The position numbers and the translations under genes were made by a program. Shown piece after piece: positions 1-7,806 of a stretch of 33,536 nt of DNA. Numbering within the stretch: the first letter of the stretch is position 1; every line of letters begins with the position of its first letter. Under the pieces are notes generated by a model that was not told the origin of the DNA, searched no databases, and saw only the letters and a program-made list of their open reading frames with translations. The stretch spans positions 1 through 33,536 of the forward strand of contig JAOPXD010000131.1 in NCBI GenBank assembly GCA_025965315.1, in the 5' to 3' direction. The stretch is from Marmoricola sp. (GTDB lineage Bacteria > Actinomycetota > Actinomycetes > Propionibacteriales > Nocardioidaceae).

Positions 1-1236
1 GTGATCCACGGCGACGGTGACTCGATCGACGGCTTCGCCGACATCATCATCGTCAACTACGAGGTCCTCGACCGGCACGTCGGCTGGCTCCAGGACCTGG
101 GTTTCCGCGGCATGGTCGTCGACGAGGCGCACTTCATCAAGAACAAGAGCTCGCAGCGGTCCCAGCACGTGCTCGAGGTGGCCGAGAGCATCCGTACCCG
201 GATGGCACGGCCGCTGCTGATGGCGCTGACCGGCACCCCGCTGATCAACGACATCGAGGACTTCCGGGCGATCTGGCAGTTCCTCGGCTGGATCGACGAC
301 CGCAAGCCGATGGGTACCCTGATGGACGCGCTGGAGGAGAACGGGCTCACCCCGCTCGACCCCGGCTTCTTCCCGTCCGCCCGACGCTCGGTGATCGACC
401 TGGGCATCGTGCGTCGCCGCAAGGTCGACGTCGCCTCCGACATCCCCGCGCGCCGGGTCGCCGACATCCCGGTCGAGCTCGACGGCGAGGCCGGCCGCTC
501 GATCCGGGCCGCCGAGGCCGAGCTCGCCCGCCGTCTGGTCAAGCGCTACGAGAGCGCCCTGGCAGCCCGTACGTCGGGCGTCGTGGTCGAGGGCATCGAC
601 CACGACCTGGTACGCCGCGTGGCCGGCTGGGAGCGCGAGGACACCGAGGAGGGCACCGGCGAGAACGTCTTCGGCCTGATGCGCCGGATCGGCCAGGCCA
701 AGGCCGGTCTCGCTGCCGACTACACCGCCCAGCTCGCCCGCAACGTCGGCAAGGTGGTCTTCTTCGCCAAGCACGTCGACGTGATGGACGTGGCGCAGGA
801 GGCGTTCGCCAAGCGCGGCATCAAGTACTCCTCGATCCGTGGTGACCAGACCCCGAAGGTCCGCGAGCGCAACATCGATGCGTTCCTCAACGACCCCGAG
901 GTCGCGATCGTGGTCTGCTCGCTGACCGCAGCCGGGGTCGGCCTGAACCTGCAGGTCGCCTCGAACGTCGTCCTGGCCGAGCTCTCCTGGACCGCGGCCG
1001 AGCAGACCCAGGCGATCGACCGGGTGCACCGGATCGGTCAGAGCGACCCGGTGACGGCCTGGCGGGTGATCGCCGCCCAGACGATCGACACCAAGATCGC
1101 CGAGCTGATCGACTCGAAGGCCGGTCTTGCAGCCCGTGCTCTCGACGGCTCGGACGAGGACGTCGTCTCCTCGGTCGACCTGCAGCTCGAGGCCCTCGTC
1201 ACGCTGCTGACGAATGCGCTGGAGGCGCAGGTCTGA
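1..1236 (+). CDS. SNF2-family DEAH-box helicase, C-terminal part (5' end outside window)
   Basis: This is an ATP-driven DNA translocase of the SNF2 superfamily, probably used in chromosome remodelling or repair. The frame is open from the first base. Helicase motif II (VVDEAHFIKN, about residues 39-48) and motif III (ALTGTPLIN, about 75-83) are visible. The second RecA-like domain follows, with VVFFAKHVDV, TAAGVGLNLQ and the motif VI region QAIDRVHRIGQ near residue 338. Walker A (motif I) and the N-terminal lobe are absent, so the true start lies upstream and the GTG at base 1 is simply the window edge. TGA is at 1234-1236. The family assignment is secure; the exact role is not, because accessory domains that would distinguish HepA/RapA-like from SMARCAL1-like proteins lie outside the window. 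Confidence 0.93.
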   Translation: MIHGDGDSIDGFADIIIVNYEVLDRHVGWLQDLGFRGMVVDEAHFIKNKSSQRSQHVLEVAESIRTRMARPLLMALTGTPLINDIEDFRAIWQFLGWIDDRKPMGTLMDALEENGLTPLDPGFFPSARRSVIDLGIVRRRKVDVASDIPARRVADIPVELDGEAGRSIRAAEAELARRLVKRYESALAARTSGVVVEGIDHDLVRRVAGWEREDTEEGTGENVFGLMRRIGQAKAGLAADYTAQLARNVGKVVFFAKHVDVMDVAQEAFAKRGIKYSSIRGDQTPKVRERNIDAFLNDPEVAIVVCSLTAAGVGLNLQVASNVVLAELSWTAAEQTQAIDRVHRIGQSDPVTAWRVIAAQTIDTKIAELIDSKAGLAARALDGSDEDVVSSVDLQLEALVTLLTNALEAQV

Positions 1237-1323
1237 CCAATCCGGTGCGGCGCCGGCGGCGAACAACTCGGTGACAGCGGGGAACTTCCCCGAGACGTCG
1301 ATCACCGATAGGACGTGCATCCG

Positions 1324-1971
1324 ATGCGCACCAACCGACTGACCTCCAAGCGCACCTTCGCCAGCATCGCCGCACTGGCACTCCTGGCGGCTCCGCTGGC
1401 CGCCTGCGGCTCCAAGTCCTCGGACGGACCGCCCAAGGCGGTCGCCGTGATCCAGACCCTGACCGGCAAGAGCACCGCCATCAAGCTCGACAGCGGCTTC
1501 GTCAAGGCCCTCGGCTCCCTCAAGCTCACGCCCGGTGTCGTCGGCAGGGCCAAGCTGCGAAACGGCTCGCTGATCTTCCCGATCACCGGCGGTAACGTCT
1601 CGGTCTTCAAGCCGGGCGAGGTCTCGCCGTACGTGATCGGTCAGATCCAGCACGTCGGCTCCGGTCTCTCGCTGACCGCAGGCAAGACGGTCGTCAAGCT
1701 GACGAACTTCAACGTCGACCCCGGCGTCTCGCGGGTCTACGGCGACGTGACCGTCAACGGCAAGCTCGCCGTCCAGGACGCGTTCCTGTTCCAGCTCGAC
1801 GGCCGCACGCTCAAGAAGCTCCAGGTCGCCCCCAAGCACGCCGTCCTGACCGGCACCAAGGTGGAGATCTCGCCGGTTGCCGCCGGTCTGCTCGACTCGA
1901 CCTTCGGCACCAAGGCGGTCAAGGGCGGTCTGCTCGTCGGGATCGCGACGATCACCGTCAACCTGCCCTGA
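1324..1971 (+). CDS. secreted lipoprotein of unknown function
   Basis: The 215-residue product begins with a basic segment, a hydrophobic stretch and a lipobox ending in LAAC (Cys about residue 28), so it should be lipid-anchored on the outer face of the membrane. The body is beta-rich with alternating V/T/G and ends in a conserved-looking segment (GGLLVGIATITVNLP). I chose ATG 1324 because AGGA at 1310-1313 is about 10 bases upstream; GTG 1315 is in frame but sits directly against that site. Actinobacteria often encode such small lipoproteins beside ECF sigma/RskA-type anti-sigma genes, and an anti-sigma fragment follows here, so membership of a surface-stress regulon is possible (inference). 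The family is not recognised with certainty. Confidence 0.8.
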   Translation: MRTNRLTSKRTFASIAALALLAAPLAACGSKSSDGPPKAVAVIQTLTGKSTAIKLDSGFVKALGSLKLTPGVVGRAKLRNGSLIFPITGGNVSVFKPGEVSPYVIGQIQHVGSGLSLTAGKTVVKLTNFNVDPGVSRVYGDVTVNGKLAVQDAFLFQLDGRTLKKLQVAPKHAVLTGTKVEISPVAAGLLDSTFGTKAVKGGLLVGIATITVNLP

Positions 1972-2007
1972 TCAACCCCTGAGGTCGGCTCGACCTCGCT
2001 CGAACAC

Positions 2008-2035
2008 GGGCCCTCCGACCTCGGTCGGAGGGCCC
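2008..2035 (+). terminator. strong hairpin downstream of the lipoprotein gene
   Basis: A perfect 12-bp inverted repeat, GGGCCCTCCGAC (2008-2019) and GTCGGAGGGCCC (2024-2035), encloses a four-base loop 36 bases after the lipoprotein stop. There is no T-tract, as is common for actinobacterial terminators. It probably ends the lipoprotein transcript, or attenuates read-through into the anti-sigma fragment. Confidence 0.75.
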
Positions 2036-2062
2036 GCTCCATCCGTTCCCAGCACCAGCGAA

Positions 2063-2078
2063 CCTCCGTGGAAGGAGG
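2063..2078 (+). promoter_or_regulatory. hairpin that can mask the anti-sigma ribosome binding site
   Basis: CCTCC (2063-2067) is complementary to the Shine-Dalgarno GGAGG (2074-2078), with a six-base loop. The GTG start is at 2083. In RNA this 5-bp GC stem would hide the ribosome binding site. The pairing is visible in the sequence; a regulatory effect is inference. Confidence 0.35.
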
Positions 2079-2082
2079 ACCC

Positions 2083-2370
2083 GTGGACACCGATACGCTC
2101 CGCGACCCGATCACCGACTCGATCCACCTGCTCACCGGCGCCCACGTCGTCGATGCCCTCGACGACCGGCTGCGTCGGTCCTTCGAGGCGCACCTGCGCG
2201 CCTGCCCGACCTGCGAGGGCGAGGTGGCCGACTTCCGCGAGACCGTCGCCCTGCTGGCCGGTTCCGGTTCCGTGACGCCACCGGCCGGCGTACGGAGCCG
2301 GGTGCTGCGCACGGTGCCGCTGCGCGGTCCGGGATGGCGCGGCCGGCTCCGCGGACTCAGAGGTCCTTGA
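2083..2370 (+). CDS. RskA/ZAS-type anti-sigma factor N-terminal fragment
   Basis: The 95-residue product has the layout of a zinc-binding anti-sigma N-terminal domain: a helix, then DDRLRRSFEAHLRACPTCEG, which carries the H-x3-C-x2-C ligand motif, then a helix EVADFRETVALLAG. In RskA-like proteins this domain binds an ECF sigma factor and is followed by a transmembrane helix and an extracytoplasmic domain. Both are missing here: the protein ends in an Arg/Gly-rich tail (PGWRGRLRGLRGP), and its stop overlaps the 3' end of the opposing glycosyltransferase gene by 14 bases. GTG 2083 is chosen because AGGAGG ends 4 bases upstream; an in-frame GTG at 2068 has no such site. No sigma factor gene is visible in the window. 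It may be a remnant truncated by rearrangement or a free-standing soluble anti-sigma domain. Confidence 0.7.
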   Translation: MDTDTLRDPITDSIHLLTGAHVVDALDDRLRRSFEAHLRACPTCEGEVADFRETVALLAGSGSVTPPAGVRSRVLRTVPLRGPGWRGRLRGLRGP

Positions 2371-3493
2371 CCAGTTCCTGGATCGTCTGGATGAACGTCG
2401 CCTCGCTGAAGGCCACCGCGTGGTCCCGGATCGCGTCGGCGTCCCAGGTCCGGGCCTCGAAGCGGGTGATCCCCTCGGCGATCGCTGCCGGCGTCGGTTC
2501 CTCGACGAAGGTCGCGGTGACGTCCTCGACCATCGTGTCCAGGTACCCGCCCCAGCGCAGCACGATGCTCGGGGTTCCGGCGACAGCAGCCTCGATCGGC
2601 GTCAGGCCGTAGTCCTCGTACGCCACCGCGATCAGCGCGCGGGCGTTCGAGTACAGCCGGACGAGCTCGGCGTCGCTGATGTCCTTGACGAAGGTGACGT
2701 TCGGGGTCGCGATCTTGGCCAGGTCGTGCTCGAGCTGGCCGCTGCCGACGACGACGAGTCGCCGCGACGCCAGGTGGGCGAAGGTCTCCACGACCGCACC
2801 GACGTGCTTGTAGGGCAGCAGGCTGGAGACGCAGAGGTAGAACCCGGGGTCCCCCGGGGGGATCTGCTCGGCAGCGGGTACCGCCTTCTCCGGCTGCGAG
2901 ACCGGTGCCGGGATCGGTGCCGGGACGACGCGCGAGCTGCGTCCGTACTCGCGGCGGATCCGGCTCTGCACCACCGTCGAGATGGCCAGGTACTCGGTCG
3001 CGTCCGCAGCGGCCCGGCGGTCCCAGCGACGCAACCAGGACCCGAGCACGGCCATCGCGAACCGTGCCGTCACCGAGGGTTTCTCGCCCAGGTAGAAGTC
3101 GCCGTTGTAGAGCCAGTGCGCGGGGGAGAAGCAGTAGACGAGCATCTTGCCGGTGCTGCGGAACCCGTGCGACCAGCCGCTGCTCGCGGCCAGCACCACG
3201 TCGGCGTCGATCGTGGTGCGCGAGACCACCGGTGCGTAGAGCGGCAACGCCCACCGGTGGTTGCGCCGGAAGAGCCGGAACCGGTTCAGCGGGGTCACCC
3301 GGATGTCGAGGTCGCGGAACTCGGCGTAGGTGAGCTCCGGCTCGTAGACGGACGTGTAGATCGGGGCACCCGGGTAGGCGCGTGCCATCGCCAGCACCAC
3401 GCGCTCCGCTCCACGGCGCTGGGTCAGGTAGTCGATCGCGATCGCCACCGGAGGACGTGCCTCGGCGGTGCGACGTCGATTCTCTCGACTCAT
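2357..3493 (-). CDS. GT4-type glycosyltransferase
   Basis: The 378-residue product is a retaining GT-B glycosyltransferase that would add a sugar from a nucleotide donor to a lipid-linked glycan on the cytoplasmic face. The N-terminal lobe starts VAIAIDYLTQRRGAERVV (the Gly-rich acceptor loop). The C-terminal lobe has FYLCVSSLLPYKHVGAVVE and the E-x7-E donor-site motif in EDYGLTPIEAAVAGTPSIV. It is the last gene of the polysaccharide operon; its ATG overlaps the stop of the preceding acyltransferase gene (ATGA, 3490-3493), which fixes the start and implies translational coupling. The frame remains open far upstream, but that extension lies opposite or within the acyltransferase coding region and is not real. 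Its 3' end overlaps the convergent anti-sigma fragment. The donor sugar cannot be predicted. Confidence 0.9.
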   Translation of the reverse strand: MSRENRRRTAEARPPVAIAIDYLTQRRGAERVVLAMARAYPGAPIYTSVYEPELTYAEFRDLDIRVTPLNRFRLFRRNHRWALPLYAPVVSRTTIDADVVLAASSGWSHGFRSTGKMLVYCFSPAHWLYNGDFYLGEKPSVTARFAMAVLGSWLRRWDRRAAADATEYLAISTVVQSRIRREYGRSSRVVPAPIPAPVSQPEKAVPAAEQIPPGDPGFYLCVSSLLPYKHVGAVVETFAHLASRRLVVVGSGQLEHDLAKIATPNVTFVKDISDAELVRLYSNARALIAVAYEDYGLTPIEAAVAGTPSIVLRWGGYLDTMVEDVTATFVEEPTPAAIAEGITRFEARTWDADAIRDHAVAFSEATFIQTIQELVKDL

Positions 3494-4674
3494 CCTTCGA
3501 CCAGCTCCCTGGACATGGCGTTCACAACGGACGTGGTGGTGCTGGGTGACTTCTGCCGGCCGCGGAGGACCAGCCGGAGCGGGTCCTCGAACAGGTGGAA
3601 GCACGCCGCTCCCGTGGCGTAGACGGCGATGAGCGTTGCGGCCACGATCTCGACGTGCACGACGGTACCGAAGACCAGCAGGTGGTCCGGCAGGACGTAG
3701 CGCACGACGATCACGATCACCAGGTAGTGGCTCATGTAGACCGAATACGCCACGCGACCTCCCCAGACCAGCAATGGATTGGTCAGCAGTGATCGTACGG
3801 GACCCGCCGCCCCCGCGGCCGCGATGACGAGGAACGGGACGCAGGCCAGCGCCACGATCGAGTACGGGTGGTACGACGGCCCGGGCAGGAGTACGCAGGT
3901 GGCGATCGTGCCGAGGAGGGCCACGACCGCTGCGGCATCCCAGCGCCGGCCGGTCCGCGCGGTCGGCAGCGCCCGCCAGCCGACGTACAGGAGGGCCCCG
4001 GCGGGGAACATGATCGCGGCCCGGGCCCAGGGCAGGTCGTAGTCCAGGAAACCGGACCGGTCGGCGTACGCCAGCGTCAGCAGGGTCGTCCCGGCTCCGA
4101 GCCAGAGCCCGGCGAGGCCGAACGCGATCTGCGAGGAGTTGATCCGGGCGAGCACGAACGCGAGCACCGGGAAGATCGCGAACGCTGCGAAGCCGAGGGA
4201 GACGGTCCAGGCGACCGGGTTGATCGCGGTGGCGTGCGGGACCGTGGCGAGCATCCCGGCGTTCATCGCGACGTTCCAGCCCTGGGTCACGTGTCGATCG
4301 AGGATCGCGGGGGAGCCCTGCGGTTCGTCCAGCACGAGCAGGAGTGCCGCTCCGGTGGTCAGCAGGGAGACCGGTACGACGCGCGCGGCCCGGTTCCGCA
4401 GGAACCGGACGGTGCCGACCAGGCTCGGGTTGGCCAACCCGAGCACGCACGCATGTGCCAGCACGAAGCCGCTCAGCGCGAACAGCAGGTCGACGCCGAG
4501 GCCGGTCGCGATCCTGACGTGCCCGTAGACCCGCCCCGCGTCGGCAGCCGACCCCGGCCAGATCCGTTCGGTGAGCAGCGTCAGGTCACCCGCGACGACC
4601 ACCAGGACGGCCAGTCCGCGCAGGCCCGTGATCGCGTCGAGCCGGGTGTCGGGTCCGGGCCGGGTCGCAGTCAC
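3490..4674 (-). CDS. acyltransferase-3 family membrane protein lacking the usual catalytic His
   Basis: The 394-residue polytopic membrane protein has about ten hydrophobic segments and belongs to the OafA/YrhL acyltransferase-3 family, which O-acetylates or acylates surface glycans. Family landmarks are TGLRGLAVLVVVAGD (first helix), LLFALSGFVLAHA, FLRNRAARVVPVSLL and the C-terminal AYSVYMSHYLVIVIV. In the family the first-helix Arg is followed eleven residues later by an essential His. Here Arg19 is present but the matching residue is Asp30 (codon GAC), so catalysis may be altered or lost. The GTG start at 4674 overlaps the upstream stop as GTGA. It sits directly beside a paralogue that retains the His, so the two could work as a pair. 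Confidence 0.88.
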   Translation of the reverse strand: MTATRPGPDTRLDAITGLRGLAVLVVVAGDLTLLTERIWPGSAADAGRVYGHVRIATGLGVDLLFALSGFVLAHACVLGLANPSLVGTVRFLRNRAARVVPVSLLTTGAALLLVLDEPQGSPAILDRHVTQGWNVAMNAGMLATVPHATAINPVAWTVSLGFAAFAIFPVLAFVLARINSSQIAFGLAGLWLGAGTTLLTLAYADRSGFLDYDLPWARAAIMFPAGALLYVGWRALPTARTGRRWDAAAVVALLGTIATCVLLPGPSYHPYSIVALACVPFLVIAAAGAAGPVRSLLTNPLLVWGGRVAYSVYMSHYLVIVIVVRYVLPDHLLVFGTVVHVEIVAATLIAVYATGAACFHLFEDPLRLVLRGRQKSPSTTTSVVNAMSRELVEG

Positions 4675-5900
4675 GGCTGCTCCTGACCCGCCACCGGCAC
4701 CCGGGTACGTCGCCGGGTGCGGTGGAAGTTCATCGCCGGTCGTTCGATCCAGTGGTAGGTCACCGCGGAGAGGGCGACGGTGATCGCCGTGACCAGCACG
4801 ATCGCGGCGAAGGCACCCGGGAGCGAGTCGCTGAACCAGCCGCGCCGGTCGACCAGGACCAGGACCGGGTAGTGCCACAGGTAGACGCTCAACGAGATCG
4901 TCCCGACGTACTTCAGCGGCGCGACGTCGAGCAGGTCGCCGAGCCGGGAACGCTGCCCGCGGGCGACCGGCTCGGTGACCAGCACGATCGCGATCCCGGC
5001 GCCCAGGCCCAGGAAGGCGCTCGCGAACGCGGACTGGGCGGCCAGGCAGACCAGCGCGACCACGGCTGCGATGCCGCCGAGCGGAAGCGCCCAGCGCAGC
5101 AGCCGCGCACCGGTCCACGTCGGCAGACCGCCGCGCTGGATCACCACGAACACCAGGGCCGCCGCCATCCCGGTCGCGAACACGTCGGCGAAGGCGAGCG
5201 TGCTCTCCGCGAAGACCGAGAACGGGTGCGGGCCGAACGTCAGGTCCTCGAGGTTCTTCGGTGTCCCGGCGTCGACGTGCGCGATCCAGGCCTTGGCCGC
5301 GAGCCCGGTCAGCGCCATCGCGCCGATCGGGACCAGCATCCGCCTCGCCGGTCGCGCCGACCCGCGGACCAGCGGCACCGTCAGGGCCGCGAGCAGCGGG
5401 ACCAGCAGGTAGAAGCCGAGCTCGGTGGTCAGCGACCAGGCGGTGTTGAGCCCCGTCTGGACACGGCCCGGGTCGAGGGCCTGGCCCAGCGTGAGGTGGA
5501 CCAGGACGGCGACCGGGTCGGTGATCCGTCCGGTCGCGGCGCCGACGTCCGGTCCCGCGGAGACGGCGTTGCGGGTGAACACGGCTCCGAGCGCGAAGTC
5601 GGCGAGCAGGAAGATCGCGAGGTAGCCCGGGTAGACCCGGGTGACCCGTCGCAGCGCGTAGCCGCCCAGGGCCGGGAGGTCCTTGCCCGCCATCAGCCGC
5701 TGGCAGAACGGCAGGAAGATCAGGAAGCCGGACAGCGCGAAGAACGCGACCACCGCCTGGGCGAGGAGCCCGATGTGCAGCGGTGCGGTGGAGTCGGGAG
5801 CGATCAGGCCGCAGACGTGCCCGACCAGGACCGAGAGGGCGAAGATCCCGCGCATGCCGTCCAGGCCGCTGAGGCGGTGGGCGGGACCGGCCTCAGCCAC
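4671..5900 (-). CDS. acyltransferase-3 family membrane O-acyltransferase
   Basis: The 409-residue polytopic membrane protein carries the canonical acyltransferase-3 first-helix motif GMRGIFALSVLVGH with Arg17 and His28, followed by FFALSGFLIFLPF, ALRRVTRVYPGYLAIF and, near the C-terminus, SLSVYLWHYPVLVLVD. Known family members move an acyl group, usually acetyl, onto a sugar during export of surface polysaccharide. It is the seventh gene of the operon: the GTG start overlaps the ligase-like gene by 8 bases, and its stop overlaps the next acyltransferase start by 4. The likely substrate is the polysaccharide made by this cluster, but acyl donor and position of modification cannot be read from sequence. 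Confidence 0.92.
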   Translation of the reverse strand: MAEAGPAHRLSGLDGMRGIFALSVLVGHVCGLIAPDSTAPLHIGLLAQAVVAFFALSGFLIFLPFCQRLMAGKDLPALGGYALRRVTRVYPGYLAIFLLADFALGAVFTRNAVSAGPDVGAATGRITDPVAVLVHLTLGQALDPGRVQTGLNTAWSLTTELGFYLLVPLLAALTVPLVRGSARPARRMLVPIGAMALTGLAAKAWIAHVDAGTPKNLEDLTFGPHPFSVFAESTLAFADVFATGMAAALVFVVIQRGGLPTWTGARLLRWALPLGGIAAVVALVCLAAQSAFASAFLGLGAGIAIVLVTEPVARGQRSRLGDLLDVAPLKYVGTISLSVYLWHYPVLVLVDRRGWFSDSLPGAFAAIVLVTAITVALSAVTYHWIERPAMNFHRTRRRTRVPVAGQEQP

Positions 5901-7806
5901 GACTCATCTCCTCGACCGGTTCGGGTGCCGGCACGGCGTCGCGGGTCGTCCTCTTCAGCTCGGCACGCGCGGTGGTGTCCTGGACGACCTCGCGGACCTT
6001 GTCGGGCTGCGCGACGAAGGCCAGCAGCAGGGCGAAGCAGAGGGTTGCCGGCGTCAGCGTGACCACCGGGATGTCGAGCTGGAACTCCACGATCGCCAGC
6101 CCCAGGTAGCCGGCGCCGAGGGCAGCGATCTCGAAGTCACCCTGACGCAGCATCCGCCAGCCCGCCCGTACGCCGGCGAGCACCAGCACGGTGAAGGCGA
6201 TGCCGACGACGAGCCCGCCGCGGTACACGGTGAGCAGCGGGGCGTTCGAGACGAAGTTCGTCAGTGCCGTGGCCTGCCCGTTGATGAACTCCTCGGCACC
6301 GAAGCCGCGGCCGAACACCCAGTTGCCCACCATCTCGTGGGGGAAGGCCTTCAGCGAGTCCAGCCGGGCCGAGGAACCGGCGTCGTTCGACCCGAACGAG
6401 TTGGTCAGCCGGACCCGGACCGCCGGCACCGCCAGCATGCCGCCGGCACCGATGGTGCCGAGTGCGAGCAGGCGGCGGCGGATCGATCCGCGCAGGCCGC
6501 TGAACAGCACCAGCAGCACTCCGGCCATCGCGACCGCACCCTGGTCGGCCCGGCTCAGGGTCAGACCGATCGCCAGCAGCAGGACAACGCTGGAGAAGAA
6601 CCGCTGCCGGCCGCGCAGCAGCACCAGCCCGAGGATCAGGCCGAAGACCATGATGTAGCCGCCGAGGTTCGGGTCCACGTAGGTGCCGGTCAGGCGGCTG
6701 AAGGCGCCGGCCGAGGTGTAGACGTAACGACTGTTCAACGTGTCCGCGCCGTAGCCGAAGATCGTCAGCTGGTGCAGCCGGGTGCCGTCGCGGTCGAGGA
6801 CGACGAACAGCAGGCCGAAGACGGCGGCTGCCGTGCACCCGCGCACGAAGCAGCGCCCGACGAGCGCGAGGTGGCGAGCGGGGAGCACCGAGATCGGGTA
6901 CACCGCCGCGGCGGTGATGCTCCACCGGGCGAAGTCGGCGATCGAGGCCGAGGTGATCGGGTGGCCGGCGAAGGAGAAGGCCGAGAGCCCGATCAGGACG
7001 CCGGACAGGCCGACCCCCCAGGTGACCCGGTGCTGTGCTTCGGGCATGAACGCGACCGCGACCCAGATCCCCGCGGAGAGCACGAAGGTGATCGAGATGT
7101 TGATCACCGGGGTCTGGATCATCGGCGCGGCGCCCAGCATGAAGGCCATCGCGACGAAGACGAAGATCGGGTGGTGAGCCAGGATCCAGAGCCCGATCGC
7201 GCCGAGGATCACCGCAGCGATGCCGGCGGTCAGCCAGGGGATGCCCAGGAACATCGCTCCGACGGCCACCGCGACGACACCGAGCAGGACGATCTCAGCC
7301 GGGCGCGCCGACCACGGTGTCCCCGGTGCGTCTGGCTCGGGGCGCTCCGCTGGTGGACGGCGCTCTGGCGCCGGTCCCGAAACCTGCGGAACCTCGGGCA
7401 CAGGCTCAGGTTCCGGCTCCTCGATCTCCTCGGACTCAGCCTCCGCCTCAGACTCCGGTTCCGGCCCGGCCTCGAACAGCTCCGGTTCGAACAGGTCCTC
7501 CCAGGGACCGGCGAGCCCGGCGAGCACCTCCGGGGTCAGCGCCGGGAGCTCCGTGGTGACGTCGTCCACCGCGTCGCCCTCCGGGACCTTGGCCCCGGAC
7601 TCGGGCGCGGGCTCGGACTCGCGCTCGGGGATTGTCGTCCGCGCGCTCGGACCGGGCCCGAGCGCCAAGGTCGGCCGAGGAACGGGCGGAGCAGCCGTCG
7701 GTCGGCCGAACACCCGGCGCCAGCCGGCAAAGGTCAGCGTCACCAGGCCGAGTCCGGCGCTGAACATGGCCAGGTCGCGGCGGCGTTCTCCCTCGGGCGG
7801 CGTCAT
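5893..7806 (-). CDS. Wzy/O-antigen ligase-like membrane protein with acidic N-terminal region
   Basis: The 637-residue product joins a long N-terminal region to a polytopic domain typical of Wzy polymerases and O-antigen ligases. Residues about 12-29 are hydrophobic. Residues 74-148 contain no Lys or Arg, and 103-138 are extremely Glu/Pro-rich (17 acidic residues; for example EEIEEPEPEPVPE). From about residue 171 there are many hydrophobic helices, a large loop (RLDSLKAFPHEMVGNWVFGRG) and further helices, matching the Wzy_C layout. Its job would be to polymerise lipid-linked repeat units or ligate the chain outside the membrane. The ATG at 7806 overlaps the upstream stop (ATGA). The family average is nearer 400-450 residues, so the acidic region is an addition. 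Polymerase and ligase cannot be told apart here. Confidence 0.85.
   Translation of the reverse strand: MTPPEGERRRDLAMFSAGLGLVTLTFAGWRRVFGRPTAAPPVPRPTLALGPGPSARTTIPERESEPAPESGAKVPEGDAVDDVTTELPALTPEVLAGLAGPWEDLFEPELFEAGPEPESEAEAESEEIEEPEPEPVPEVPQVSGPAPERRPPAERPEPDAPGTPWSARPAEIVLLGVVAVAVGAMFLGIPWLTAGIAAVILGAIGLWILAHHPIFVFVAMAFMLGAAPMIQTPVINISITFVLSAGIWVAVAFMPEAQHRVTWGVGLSGVLIGLSAFSFAGHPITSASIADFARWSITAAAVYPISVLPARHLALVGRCFVRGCTAAAVFGLLFVVLDRDGTRLHQLTIFGYGADTLNSRYVYTSAGAFSRLTGTYVDPNLGGYIMVFGLILGLVLLRGRQRFFSSVVLLLAIGLTLSRADQGAVAMAGVLLVLFSGLRGSIRRRLLALGTIGAGGMLAVPAVRVRLTNSFGSNDAGSSARLDSLKAFPHEMVGNWVFGRGFGAEEFINGQATALTNFVSNAPLLTVYRGGLVVGIAFTVLVLAGVRAGWRMLRQGDFEIAALGAGYLGLAIVEFQLDIPVVTLTPATLCFALLLAFVAQPDKVREVVQDTTARAELKRTTRDAVPAPEPVEEMSRG

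Noticed and set aside
1237-1323. ECF-type promoter (GGAAC at 1282 region) before the lipoprotein gene
   Set aside because: GGGGAACTTCCCC is a short palindrome that contains the -35-like GGAAC, but no matching -10 element at normal spacing was found.
3494-4450. N-terminal extension of the glycosyltransferase frame to 697 residues
   Set aside because: The extension is Arg/Pro-rich nonsense overlapping the acyltransferase gene. The family start motif follows the ATG at 3493, which overlaps the upstream stop.
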